64,000 nucleotides of DNA, taken from assembly GCA_013368315.1 (NCBI GenBank), contig JAACJM010000358.1, positions 1 to 64,000 on the forward strand, given 5' to 3'. Position 1 is the stretch's first letter, and every line of letters starts with the position of its first letter. A program made the position numbers and the translations under genes. The notes beneath the pieces are model-generated. The model worked only from the letters and a program-made list of their open reading frames with translations. It searched no databases and was not told the DNA's origin. Below are positions 1-11,752 of this stretch, in pieces. Source of the DNA: Tetrapyrgos nigripes. Taxonomy: Eukaryota > Basidiomycota > Agaricomycetes > Agaricales > Campanellaceae.

Positions 1-784
1 CCCATTGACAATGGCTCATGATGACACTTTCCCCCAACTTTTCCCTTAACCCTCAACCAGTGCACTCGAGCCTCGGTTCGCCTGATTCATGCCCATAGAA
101 GTGAGCTACATAGCAGTAGTCTCCCCTAGACAGACTCTTGGCTCGTACATAGCAGTGAGCAAGCACTGGTTTTAGTGTGGGAATTCTGCCTTACAGTGCC
201 GCAACCATCAAAAGACGTTGACCTTCTCGTCTGCTTGCCAACTGCTTGCTCAACTGGTCTCAAAGATATCAGCTTCGTAAAGCCTCAGATCAGACCTCCA
301 AAATGCCAACGCATGTTATTATGAACAACTGTCGACTTAACAAAACAATTATAAGCGGGAAGTGATTTTTCCGACATCAGGCTACAGGCATGATATCATG
401 GAAATAGCATCTATGACCAGCTATCTTTTATAAGATTTGTAACTGCTCTACCCCAAGTCAAAGGTGTGTCCCTTTTTGAGTTCGAGAGCAGGTTTACCTG
501 ACCGCCTTCACTGCACAGCTGTCCCCCACTCCGAACTGAGGGGAAGGAAGAGGGAGTGTCTGACCAAGCAGTGGAGCTGCTGCCTCAGCTGAGGGGAGTT
601 TTATTTGAATCTTGGGATCTCCATATGACAACTGCTTTCCTGTCGTACCGTCATGACTCTCCCCAATTCTCTTCGTCAAGCAGCGGCTGCAAGCCCTGTA
701 TTCCTGGCAATAACCGTTGAAAACCTCTGTCAATTATTACAGCAGCTATCTGTACTGGATCTTCATTCCCTGACTCTGACTGAA
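1..784. other. Gene-free left edge
   Basis: No coding region can be supported here. The short open frames have no recognisable composition or motif. Around 535-600 there is GA-rich sequence with the phrase 'gagggagtgtctgacc', which resembles the start of the dispersed repeat seen at 785, 20.3 and 21.06 kb, so this stretch is probably decayed repeat. Confidence 0.4.
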
Positions 785-1300
785 GGGAAGGAGGGAGTGG
801 CCAACTGAATGACATCATGCTGGGATGATTGAAGGGAGTTTGAACTTTTGACAGCCAGCTCTGAGTGGAAACTTCTGCAGTTCTGAGTTCTACTGTCTAC
901 ACCATTCCATTTCTCCTTCACCTACAACCATGACTGTTGCCAAGTCCCTTTGTTGTGCTGTGAGTACCTGCCCCTGTGTTCTGTTACTATTGATAGAAAG
1001 CTATGTTGATAACTTTCTGCAGTCTACCAAATACATTCACCTCAACATCACACCATTAGATGTATATAAGCATGCCAAGCCTACCCGATTATGGCAACTG
1101 TATAGTAATGAAAATTGTTGAAGTTCAGACACTGGCAGTATTTCTGTGAATAATACCAGTTTTTTAACATCTAAGGTTAGGCTTGGTACCATCCATTCAA
1201 TTCAAACTCTGACCAGTCATTCGATAGAACAGCTGGTATTTTTGGGCGTTGTTTTGGGAGCTTGGCATGTGAAGTTGAATCTAGAAATATCTGCTTGCTT
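785..1300 (+). repeat. Dispersed repeat family, copy 1
   Basis: The segment 785-1000 aligns by eye with 20290-20480; both contain 'cctacaaccatgactgttg' and a block resembling 'tttgacggccagctccgagtg'. The segment 1035-1170 is matched in reverse complement at 17395-17530, including the phrase 'cctacccgattatggcaact'. The segment 1230-1290 is matched in reverse complement at 14935-15000 ('gttgttttgggagcttggca'). The family is therefore present at least five times in both orientations. This copy has TG or CA where others have CG, suggesting age. The class of element is not identified; no long ORF is conserved. Confidence 0.7.
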
Positions 1301-1926
1301 TCTTGAGTACCGAAATGTCATGTTTTTGCATCACAAATACATTTTTCTTTCTCTCCAGCTACTGTTAGGTCAACTAGCATATTCTACAATGTCCATATCA
1401 AGGGCCACATCCTCCACTGTCACAAGCTCCAGCATTGCATCATTCTTGTCGTCAAAAACCTGCACCAGATCACCCTGGAAGAAAGTTCTGTCTCTATCTC
1501 CCTGCCTCCAGAAGTTGAGTTCCTTATACCAGTATTGAGCCCTCCTACTACCGGCATCTGATGTCATTGGGCTTGAAGGTGTTTAAATGTAGCATTGTAC
1601 TCTTTGAGTGGACCTGCAAGTTGTTTAAAGCCTTCTGTGATGGGTTTGTCACCCTCATCAAATGTTTGCCCTTTTTGAATGCTGTAGACTTGATGCTCAT
1701 GAAGGGTTTGCATCAGAACTGTGATGTCGCTGGAGAGGTTGGGTGGAGCATGTCGGGTTCCTTGGGTAGCTTCTCTGAGGGCTTTGCTCATATTAGTGGC
1801 AAGGTTATGCAGAACTTGGACACACAGAGAAACCATTGCAAGCCAGTCCCAGGTGGAGCTGTTCCTGTGAGCTTTGTACACTGTCTGTAGTGAGTAGATT
1901 TGTGTGAGCATGGTACAAACTGTCAT

Positions 1927-2340
1927 GACGTCTATATTTGGTACTATTTATTTCTTCTTATCTCCATATCCTTGGATCTTTACACCATATGACTCTTGTT
2001 CCACATGCTACGCACCGGACCTTTCATTTCTCCGATACAGCTTCAATACAGCTTCTTGACAGCTTCCCTTACAGCTTCCTTTACAGCTTTCCTTACAGCC
2101 TCCCCTACAGCTTTACTTTTACATATATAAATCCTGTCCTGACACCTGGTTCCCCATCTCGACCTCTTTGTCGTTGGGACCAGGTGTGTATTCCCCTTTT
2201 CATTACTTCTTTCACCTTTACTGATGGACACTGTAGTTCCAGTACTTACTGCTGTCTGTTAGGTATTTAATACACTCTTCGTCGTTGGGACCAGTTTCAG
2301 TACTTACTGCTGTCTGTTAGTCTAGTTGAGCCCATAGCTC
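1927..2340. mobile_element. Possible LTR-like insertion inside the DUF6589 pseudogene
   Basis: The DUF6589 reading is interrupted here by about 400 bp of noncoding sequence. It contains a TATA-like 'acatatataaatcc' near 2120, two copies of 'gtacttactgctgtctgttag' about 57 bp apart (near 2240 and 2297) and a repeated 'tcgttgggaccag'. This looks like a solo LTR or LTR fragment, but I could not define ends or a target duplication. Confidence 0.35.
2041..2112 (+). repeat. Imperfect tandem repeat, about 12-bp unit
   Basis: About six imperfect copies of an 'acagcttccctt'-like unit run head to tail. The array sits within the noncoding insert that interrupts the DUF6589 pseudogene. Confidence 0.7.
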
Positions 2341-4324
2341 CTTGTTATTGCTATCTAAGTGCTCGCCTCTTTGTGACACAAACTGATTAATAGAAGTTGA
2401 GATGTTCTTGGACAAGGTCCACCTCTACAAAACTGTCATCCTTGCCTTGCAGATTGAGAAGCCAGTTGTTTAGTACTATATCCCTGCCAAGTAAGGCATT
2501 TGATTAGTTTTACAAAGTTAATCAGAACTAAAGTTGCTCACCACAAATGTTGAGGCCACACACGAGTGATGTTATGGATGAGGTGCAACATCTCATAGGC
2601 ATATTTACTATGCCCATTGCCTCTGTAGCACAATGCCCAAATCTTCAGAACCAGAATAACCTGTCCTGAGTCACTGACTTTAACAGCATCAGTAAATTCT
2701 CATGAGATGAGTGCATCCTGAAGAAATAAGACAGCTCCTTCATAGAGCATATCCCCCTCCTTTAATTGTTGAGCTTGAGGACTTGCAACTTTCTTCTTCT
2801 TTTTCTTCTTCTCTTTTGTTCCGCTTTCCACCTCCTTGGTCTCCTTGTTTTCCTTTGCAATCTTCTCCTCCTTGCACTTTCTAGCTGTTCTGAGCTCCTC
2901 CAGTGTCAATGCTTGTGTAATGATCACATATGATTTCTGCATGCTGTGCTAGGGTGTCCCAGTCAACCACTGCAACATAATCTTCAAGGTTCTTCTTCTG
3001 AGAAATGAGTAGAAGACAGTAAAGGATGTGTGAGTAGAGGGAGATGAAAACAAGATCACGACAAGTGTGAAATGGCAGTAGAGACATGGTTGTGATTGGA
3101 AGTCAAAAGAGCAAGGAATTGTGATAAGCTAAGCAACCTGGATTGCGGCTTCCTCTACTAACTTTTCCCCAATGTATCAATAGTAAATCCTGAATATCTG
3201 CCATCTTTGTGTGAAAGAGACTGGTAAACCAGACACCCCAGCCAAATCCTGAATATCTGCCCTCTTTTCCTGCCTGAAGATTAAAAAGAGAACGAAGGTG
3301 AGCCAATGATAGCTGGCTGGCACCAATGATCTGTACAATTTTCATCCACAAGCCTGTCTTTTTCATCCCAGTTTCTTCCATGATAGCTCTGTCTACTTCA
3401 GCATTCCCAACTATGGTAGATTCATTGATATTGAGTGTTCATGAGGGATAGAGTTTGGTCTCATGGGGCTTGATTTTGTGATCTGACTTTGGCAGGGAAG
3501 CATTGAGCTTAATGCCAAACTTCTTCTGAAAGTCGGCTCCACCCTGGGTGATGATAGTGTGCAAAATGCAATGGATTTGACACTGCTGAAAGAGCTTAGC
3601 TTCAGAGGGAGTATGCAGAATATCATCTACAGTAAGCTTGGTGTTGAGGTCAGAAAGCTGCATGTCTTCAAGATTAGCCTTCCAAAGCTCCCAGAATGTG
3701 TAGGTTGTGCTGTTTTCCTGTGTATCTAATGAATATCTTTCAGCTAAACATTATGGCCACAGTGTACCATGACCTATAATCTGCTCAGCATTCCTGGCCA
3801 TGAAATTAATGTTGTTGTAAACACTCCCAAAAAGGCCCACTGCCACAACAGAATGAACTCTCTGGTGAAGTGCTTCTGAAAGTGCTGATAATGTTCCATG
3901 AGACTGAGGTTTGGGAGAGTGATTATCCAGCTCATCAGTATCAGGCTCTGGTTCTTCAGTGTCAGTGCCAGGATCATCAGGGCTGAAGTCGAGATTGTCC
4001 TCATCGTCCTCGCCCCAATCCAAAAGTTCCAGTATATCCTTTAGTAGCTGCTCTGAGGAGATATCCTCGTCATCTGCCGGCTTAGCAGTTGGGTATGGTT
4101 CCATGCCTTTCCAAGTCAGACTTGCATAGCTCTCTGTGATGCCAAAGTGTGAAGCTGGTGTGGGTGTGTTTGGTTCTTCTTCATCATCAGATATATTGGT
4201 GAGACTGGATGTGGACATGGAGAGAAACGTGAAGCTAAGAAAGAAAGAAAATGTTATTCTTGGCTCAAAGTACATGTGACTATGATATGTCTACCCTCTT
4301 GACTTTGACCACCTCACTTCCTGT

Positions 4325-5075
4325 ATGGCACTGCACAAGAGAACAGCTAAATCTAAAGATAATTTCAGCTCTTGCATACCATGGAGAAAACTAGCAACCC
4401 AAAAAGATCTCCAAAACTTACTGGAACTACTTCACAAACAGCTGGGCTTCAAACCTCATGACTTCCAGGCTGAGGCTATCCAGGCTCAGCTAGTTGGAAA
4501 AGATGCAGTTGTGCATGCAGGAACTGGATCTGGCAAAACACTAATTGCAGCTGGGCCCCATTTGCACAAAGCAGACTTGGGAGTCACCTTATTTATATCA
4601 CCTTTTATTGGTCTCCAGAATGAGCAGGAGAGTATCAATAACATTGAGAAGCAATAATGCAAAGCTCACATGGCAGAATAATAGGTCAAGACATTTTCAG
4701 ACCAGTTTGGGCTGAAGGCTGTAGCAGTTGTACATGGGGGCTGTGTACATGGGGGCTGTGTACATGGGGGCTGCAAACCAGAAGTTTTGCAGGTACATTA
4801 CCTGGTGCATACAGTTGTCTAAGATGACTAACCATGAATTCGTTAGAGTATAATCAGAAGTGAATACAATATTGTAATACTCTCACCAGAGACGCTGCTA
4901 TCGAAACAGTTCATTGAGACAGTACTGTGAAACTGTTCCTTCACTTGCCATGTCATCTCTGTTGTAGTTGATGAAGCTCATGTTGTATCACACTGGGGCT
5001 CAGGCTTTCGTAAAAAATATGGGGAATTGGGGATGGTCTGTCCCTTTCTGCTGAAGGATACATCCATGGTTGCAC
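4325..5075 (+). pseudogene. RecQ-like SF2 helicase, N-terminal half (split by E1)
   Basis: The first frame (4325-4657) encodes FKPHDFQAEAIQAQLVGKD followed by Walker A, HAGTGSGKT. After a stop and frame changes, the second helicase half of the ATP-binding domain is readable near 4950-5070: VVVDEAHVVSHWGSGFRKKYG, with the DEAH box at about 4970-4981. These are the hallmarks of the RecQ-like helicases multiplied in Agaricomycete genomes. Reading is cut at 5075 by retrotransposon E1, whose target duplication TGCAC flanks it; the helicase continues at 12112. Stops before the insertion site show decay independent of E1. The 5' end is about 50 bp from the divergent DUF6589 gene. Confidence 0.85.
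4729..4773 (+). repeat. 15-bp minisatellite, three copies, inside the helicase
   Basis: Three tandem copies of 'gtacatgggggctgt' expand a VHGGC peptide within the helicase reading. The unit is a multiple of three, so the expansion itself does not break the frame. Confidence 0.85.
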
Positions 5076-5507
5076 TGTCACAAACTACTACAGTTCTTTG
5101 TCCTCCTTCTTCTACTTCATTATTGAACCCATTTTCTGATCATTCGTCTATTGCATTTCCTCAATAAACCTTTTAAACTTTATATCACTGACTTTGAACC
5201 TTATAGAACCTGTCAAACTCTATAAAAACTGTCAATCAATCTTACATTCTATCAATCCTATCTTTCCCCTACATTTCTCCACTTTCTCCTATGTTTCTCC
5301 TATTTCTCCTATCTTTTTCCTGTCACCTATTCATTACTCTTCTTCTAACTAGTCCTTTAGTTCATCACTTCATCTCTGCTCTGTACTATACTACACAGTG
5401 TAGAGCCTAGTCAGCTTACTCTTGTTTCTCTATCTCTCTTCACTCTCAATTGATCTTGTTTGTGTGACTTGGGTGGTTTGCCATTGAGTGTATCAGCAAC
5501 CTTGACA
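5076..5507 (+). repeat. E1 5' LTR
   Basis: 432 bp, matching the 3' LTR at 11661-12111. It lacks a roughly 19-bp segment containing 'tatataaacc' that the 3' LTR has, so its own TATA box is gone. It ends with 'cagcaaccttgaca'. Confidence 0.95.
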
Positions 5508-5509
5508 CT

Positions 5510-5519
5510 TGAACGAACT
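5510..5519 (+). promoter_or_regulatory. E1 putative primer-binding site (self-priming type)
   Basis: TGAACGAACT lies two bases after the 5' LTR. It does not look like a match to initiator tRNA-Met. It is an exact 10-base complement of AGTTCGTTCA, the sequence at the predicted transcript start in the related E2 LTR (24155-24164). That is the layout of Tf1/sushi elements, which prime with the 5' end of their own RNA. This is inference from complementarity. Confidence 0.55.
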
Positions 5520-5779
5520 CCCATACACACACCTCACTATATTGAGTCCCTTTCTCATCTATCTTACTCATCTCTGCTCTCAATTTCCTTTCCCTTTCTA
5601 TTTCCATCCATTTATACTGCAAGCGTTGTTCTTCCTCCCCTGCAATTTGAATACGTTTCGATTGCCAAGCAGACACTACTTTGAGCAGACTGCAGACCCA
5701 CTGTGTACTTCGAGTAACAGTGTAGCAACAATTGTCTTCCCTTTCGTATATTCCTTTCATCCTGTCTACCGCATTCTCT

Positions 5780-6130
5780 CAGATTCGCTTCAAACCTCCT
5801 GAACACTCACCAGAGTATGATCAACCTCCTCTCCCTCTTCCACTCAATCTTGTACACACTGAATACTGGTGTAGCTACACAGAAGGCATTCGGGCAGATC
5901 CTTGGAACTACAATCGAAACTTTGTCTGTACACATCGTTGGGTTTGGAAATTGGAACCAGGTGATGTAATCCTTTCTGTTTACTTGTACATACAAGTCAC
6001 CCTCGACCTCGATACTGAGGAAACTGTTGTTAGGATTATGGGACCTCTGTTCTTCAGAGAATACAACCCACCTACAGAACTTACAGACTATGGCACACCT
6101 TCCTCTTTTATCCTTGAACCCTTGTTCTGA
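5780..6130 (+). pseudogene. E1 upstream ORF (ORF0)
   Basis: An open frame upstream of gag encodes a Trp-rich block, HRWVWKLEPGDVILS, followed by EETVVRIMGPLFF. The same blocks occur at the same place in E2 (24341-24775) despite considerable divergence between the copies, so the frame is probably a real element ORF. I do not recognise the domain. It precedes a separate ATG-started Pro/Ser-rich ORF (from about 6177) and gag. Confidence 0.5.
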
Positions 6131-6176
6131 TTTAAAGGGCAGAAAAGAAGGCCCTAAGAGATTGTAGAAGCAGTAT

Positions 6177-7801
6177 ATGACAAGTCAACAGTCTGCATCT
6201 GCAGATCCAACTCTTTCCTGTGCAGACCATCTGCATGCCTATTGGCCCAAATTGAAACAAGACACTTAGTATATCGCAGACAACGAAGAAAACCCATGGA
6301 AGTTCTGCCACGAACTACTGTGTCTTAACAGATACAACAAACAGAGACTTCCTCCCAATGTTTCCCTTAATCAACCATTCGAGGTTATAACTGATAATCA
6401 GGAACTAGAGATTTGAAAGGCACATCCTGTCATCAACTCCGAAACTGAACCAGAACAAGGAACATCTACCCCTACAAACACTCAATCGAATCCAGAACCC
6501 TCTTCTCTCATACCACCTGATCCGTCTTCTGCATCAGATCCGTTACCAGATCCATCTTCTAATAATCCATCAACCCCTCCCTGAGACCCTTCTCCTGATC
6601 CATCAGAACCAAACAACCCTTCTTCTCTAATAATTCTGACTACCGAAGGACCATCCATAGCCCCTCATCGTCCAAACCCTTCCCCTTCTCCAGATCCATC
6701 AGATCCAGACAATTCAGTCATGTCTGAAGTAGTGCCTAACAATTCTAACAGTACTTCTGAATGAGGAAGGAAACCTGACACTTTTAATGGAGAACATGAT
6801 GAGGCAAAGCAATGGTTAGCCTTGTTCAATAACTACCTATGTCAGAACAAGGCCAGATAATCGACTGAGGACTCCAAGGTGTCCTTATTTCTCTGGTTCT
6901 TCACAGGAGAGAAAGGAGGAGATTGGGCAACTCAATAAATTACAGAATGAGAAGATGATGAGGAGGATGTGAAAGTTAAACCAGACGAGAGGTGATGGAT
7001 GTCATTGAAGGAGATAAAGGACAGATTTAAGAAGGAGTTCAAAGCCCTTGCTGCTGACGAGGTTGCACAATCCAAGATCAAGAACACTAGGATGAAGGGA
7101 ATGGACATTAGTAGCTATAATAGTATCTTTGATACATATGGAGAAGAGTCAGACTACGGAGAAACAGGCCTTCTAGATTACTATAAAGCAGGTCTTCCAA
7201 GGGATCTTCAGAAGTTGGTGGGGCAAACGTGGCCAAAGTGGAAGGACTTTGATGAGTATAGGGATAGGGCAATGGATCTTCACTTGGAATGGATAAATGA
7301 GAGAGAGGCACATTCAAAATCATTCTCTATGCCAAGGACAAATCCAGGCTCCTCTCAGGGACAAATGGTAGCAAGCGTAAATGTGCTTATGAATATTGGA
7401 CCAGGTGCTAACTTGTCCTTTACTCCTTTGCCTAAACTGACACCTGAAGAAAGGGACTGACTCCGAAAACTAGGAGCATGCTTTGCATGTAGGCAACCTG
7501 GACACATGAGCAACGAATGTCCAATGTTCCTGAACAATACTCTGAGGTCATCCATGTCTCAAAATACTTCTCGTAACTTTCCTCCTCATGCTGTTAGGAC
7601 AGCTGAAACTTCAACTCCATCGTTGTCATCTAGTTCGCCACCTGTAACAGTGGCTCAAACGTCATTGTCATCTCCCTCTCGTAATGTAATCAAAGATATT
7701 TTGGATATGGTAAACAAGGTCAAAGGTTTGGAAGGAGAAGAAAAGAAACAAGCTAGTGTATATTTGAAAGATGTTGTGGTGAAGATAATGGATTTTTGAA
7801 A
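6177..7801 (+). pseudogene. E1 gag region (Pro/Ser-rich leader, capsid, CCHC)
   Basis: Starting with MTSQQSASADP, a Pro/Ser/Asp-rich stretch runs to a TGA at 6762-6764 that is shared with E2. A Ty3-type Gag follows, with FNGEHDEAKQWLALFNNYL, then ISSYNSIFDTYGEESDYGE, then the zinc knuckle CFACRQPGHMSNEC (about 7480-7520). Several in-frame TGA and TAA codons break it, including 7458-7460 where E2 has CGA. The last frame ends in MDF and TGA at about 7797-7799, where pol begins in the -1 frame, as in E2. Confidence 0.85.
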
Positions 7802-10800
7802 TACTCCCCTGCTACATCATCAGGAGGAGTTGTACAGTATCCCAGACAGTATATGAACAATTGATATCATGTGTTAAACCCCTTTCGTGAGCATACCTTT
7901 CCTTTAGAATTAAGAATGTCAGCAGTCACTCATAACCAACAGGTACCCTCAACAACACTTAAAACCAAACTTATTGGCAAAGTGACTGGCAGAAAACTTG
8001 ACGCAGAAGCTTTAATAGACAGTGGTGTGGAAGGCATCATCAACAACAGCCATTTCACATGAGAAAATCATTTAACCCTCCTTTCTATCAAAAACCCTTT
8101 TCCTGTACGCAACATCGACAGTTCTGAAAACACCATGGGATGGGTATGCCACTAAACCATTCAAAAACTCTGTATCTATTCTCAGGACAGAAGATCATAT
8201 CATGAAGAAACAGCTGAATTCTATGTTATGGATATTGGAGATCATGATATAATTCTTGGTACTGATTGGTTAGAGGAGCATAATACAGAGGGGTGGATAT
8301 GGTTAGATGAAACAACCTCCTGTCCTTAACTTACACACTAAACCCAAATCTCCCAAATCAACTGTCATCAACCCATGAACCAACCACAAGGATTACCAAG
8401 TGAAATGGTCAGAACCAATTGGACAGTTCAAACCAATTGCACAGCCAAAGGTTGCAGGTGAGCGTCGTCGGGTTCCTATTCGATCCTTTCATTGCCCTCC
8501 AGAATCTATGGCTATTTTTACTGAAGAAGACTTCAGTCGGGAGGATGTTCTGAACCAATGGGAACAGGAGGCCTGGTTGGGAAAGAAGAGGAGTACCCGA
8601 CATCAGATTCAGAATTACCTATCCAGGCCAGATTTACCAAGGCTCAAGAACTCGCAGAAGCAGCCCAAAAGATGAAAAAGGATGTGTCACTTACAGATAA
8701 GATTCTGTCCCAATATCATCAGTTTTTACCAGTTTTTGACAAACGAGCTTCAGAATGACTACCGAAACATGGCGAATGGGATCATGCTATTGAACTGAAG
8801 CCAGACTTTGAACCTCGTCCTTGCAAAACCTATCCCTTATCTCCTAACAAACAACAAGAACTTGACAACTTCATTGATGAGAACTTAGAAAAGGAATACA
8901 TAAGACCATCGAAGTCTCCTATGGCAAGTCCCCTTTTCTTCGTTAAAAAGAAAGATGGAAAGCTACACCCTGTACAGGACTACCAAGCATTGAACAAAGG
9001 GACCATAAAAAATGAATACCCTTTATCACTCATACAGAATTGGTCGACAAACTTAAAGGGGCATGAGTTTTTTTCAAAGATCAACCTTCGATGGGGGTAT
9101 AATAATGTACGAATAAAAGGAGATGAGTGGAAGGCAGCATTCAAGACAAATAGAGGACTCTTTGAACCAACGGTGATGTTTTTGGTCTTATGAATTCCCC
9201 TGCAACGTTTCAGGCAATGATGAACACCCTTTTCAAGGACCTTATCAATTCAGGAAAGGTCATCATCTACATGGATGATATCTTGATCTTCACGGAAACC
9301 CTGGAAGAGCACCAAAAAATAGTCAAACAAGTGCTTGCACAACTTCAGGAAAACAACCTTTATGCCAAACCAGAAAAATGCACCTTTGAAGCCAGCTCAG
9401 TAGAGTTCCTAGGTCTCATTGTCTCTCACAACACACTGGTGATGAATCCTATCAAAGTCAAAGGCGTTACTGAATGGCCAACCCCATGAAATGTGAAGGA
9501 TATTCAATCGTTCCTAGGATTTGGAAACTTTTATCATTGTTTTATACATGACTTTTCTAAAGTCGCTCGACCACTTTTTGATCTTACGAAGAAGGATGAA
9601 CTGTGGAAATGGTCTATGGATGCAGAAAAAGCCTTTCAGGCACTCAAAGATGTGTTTACTTCTTCACCAGTCTTATTAATGCCTGATCATTCTAAGCCAT
9701 ATCGAGTAGAAGTAGACGCTTCTGACTATGTCACAGGAGGTATTCTATCACAGAAAGGATCAGACAACAAGTGGCATCCAGTCACTTATCTATTGAAATC
9801 TTTATCGGAGACCGAATGAAACTACAATATTCATGATAAAGAATTGTTGGCAATCATATGGGCATTAGAGGCTTGGCAACATTACCTTGAAGGTGCACCA
9901 CATACTATCAAGAACCTTACAGACCACAAAAATCTGGAGTACTTCACCACCTCTCAGCAAGGATGGCTTTGTTTCTTACCAGATTCGACTTTATCCTGAT
10001 CCATAAACCAGGAAGTCTCAATTGAAGTGATCCTCTTTCTTGAAGACCAGACCATAAAGAGGGGGTCGAAGACAATAACAAGGACAGGGTGTTACTAGAT
10101 CCCCAAGTTCTTCAGAATTTGAGCTACAAGACCAGGGGCAGTGGTTGCAATTGGAGATGCTGAATTGAGAAGACGAATCAAAGAGTGTCCAAAGAAAGAC
10201 AAGGAAGTCATGAGTGCTCTCGAAGTCATCTTAGACAATGGTCCATGCTTGCTGGTCAAGAACTTACAGGAATGGAATTACAAAGACAGGATTATTTTAT
10301 TCCGAGGCAAAGTCTACGTCCCCTATGACCACCAATTATGTAGAGACATAGTCAAAATGCATCATGATAGTCTCACCACAGGACACCCAGGCCAGTTCAA
10401 GACCTATGAACTAGTTATTAGAGAGTTTTGGTGGCCTGGTATGTCAGTATTGTTCATGATTATGTCGAAGGATGCACTACCTGTCAATTGACCAAGGCAC
10501 AAAGCCATCCAACACATGTACCATTGATCCCAAACTATGTTCCAATTACCACCAATTTTATCATGGATCTTCCAGAATGCAAAGGCTTCAACGCAATTCA
10601 TGTAACAGTGGACCGGTCAATGAAGACAGTAGTTGTTTCTCCCTGCCGAAAAGATATTGACAGTGACAGGACTATTGATGTTTTGTTCAATAACACTTGG
10701 TGATGGTATGGTCTATGGGACAAGATGATATCGGATCGAGGACCACAGTTTGCGAGCCAGGTCATGAGAGGGATATATGCTAAGTTAGGTATCACCTCAG

Positions 10801-11752
10801 CTCTTAGTATGGCTTATCACCCACAAACAGATGGCAAGACCAAAAGGTTCAATCAAGAACTTGAACAATACTTATGAACCTTCTGTAACTATCACCAAGA
10901 TGATTGGGTCAAATATCTACCATACACTGAGTTTTGCCATAATACTCGTGTCCACTCAGCCACTGGAAAATCACCTTTTAAATTACTCCATGGATATCTT
11001 TCTCAACTCTTTCCATCGATCAATCCATCGTCACACATACCAAAAGTTGAAGAACACCTTCAGAATCTGGAAGCATTGCGTGAAGAGTTGAAAGCAAGTC
11101 TAATGAAGAGACAGAACAAGGACCACATAAAAGAAGGGGTGAAGTTCAAGGTTGGAGAGAAGGTGCTATTGGATGGAAAAAATTTGAAAACAACAAGGCT
11201 GAAAGCTAAGTTGGCAAACCGTCGTCATGGACCATTCGAAATCACTGATGTAATTGGCAAATTCACCCAGTCTTCCACACTTCATTACTATCACCATACA
11301 AAGAAACTGAAGCTCATGGAGTGAACTTCCCAGGTGAACCAGCAGAATTACTGTCAGAAGATAACGAGTATGACGTAGAAGCGATTCTGGATTCGAAGCC
11401 AACTAAGAATCAGTGAGGAGTACAGTATTTGGTGAAGTGGTTAGATTACTTGGACTCTGAAAATTCATGGGAACCAGCTTCAGGTTTGACAAAATTGAAG
11501 GAGATGATCGAAACTTTCCATCAAGAACACCCAAACACATATCATCCACCAAACCTGATACATGAAGGATCCATGGTATGCTTGATGGGAATTAGTTTCA
11601 AAGACATTTGGAGAAGTACACATGTGCTCCAGGCAAAAGCACAACTTAAAGAGGGGGTAATGTCACGAACTGCTACAGTTCTTTGTCCTCCTTCTTCTAC
11701 TTCATTATTGAACCTATTTTCTGATCATTCATCTATTGCATTTCCTCAATAA
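7801..11752 (+). pseudogene. E1 pol region (PR-RT-RH-IN-chromodomain), broken
   Basis: The protease motif ALIDSGVEG is near 8015-8035. Reverse transcriptase is readable from about 8900, with SPATFQAMMNTLFKDL and YMDD at about 9268-9279. RNase H follows (RVEVDASDYVTGGIL near 9705), then the integrase zinc region (HHDSLTTGHPG, CTTCQ near 10360-10490), the DDE core (ISDRGPQFAS near 10728, YHPQTDG near 10815) and a chromodomain (YLVKWLDYLDSENSWEP near 11428). Stops at 8757, 9487, 9818, 10028, 10700, 10875 and 11414 inactivate it. Small deletions near 9957 and 11256 remove RNase H and GPY/F residues that E2 retains. The last codons extend into the 3' LTR. Confidence 0.92.
11650..11660 (+). promoter_or_regulatory. 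E1 polypurine tract
   Basis: The purine-rich 'agagggggtaa' directly precedes the 3' LTR, the usual site for plus-strand priming. E2 has the same tract at the same place. Confidence 0.85.

Larger units (their letters stand above)
1370..4275 (-). pseudogene. Decayed DUF6589-domain gene
   Basis: Read on the minus strand, broken frames give the blocks of the basidiomycete DUF6589 family in order. An acidic N-terminus (4275-3751) ends in a NNINFMARNAEQIIGH-like block. Next come QCQIHCILHTIITQGGADFQ (3663-3439), a LFHTKMADIQDLL block (about 3230), a lysine-rich linker (2942-2700), and a C-terminal VYKAHRNSSTWDWLAMVSLCV block (1926-1564). Stops and frameshifts separate the blocks, so it is a pseudogene unless heavily spliced. 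DUF6589 proteins are expanded in mushroom genomes and their biochemical role is not established. The gene starts about 50 bp from the divergent helicase gene at 4325. Assignment rests on recalled family motifs. Confidence 0.75.
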
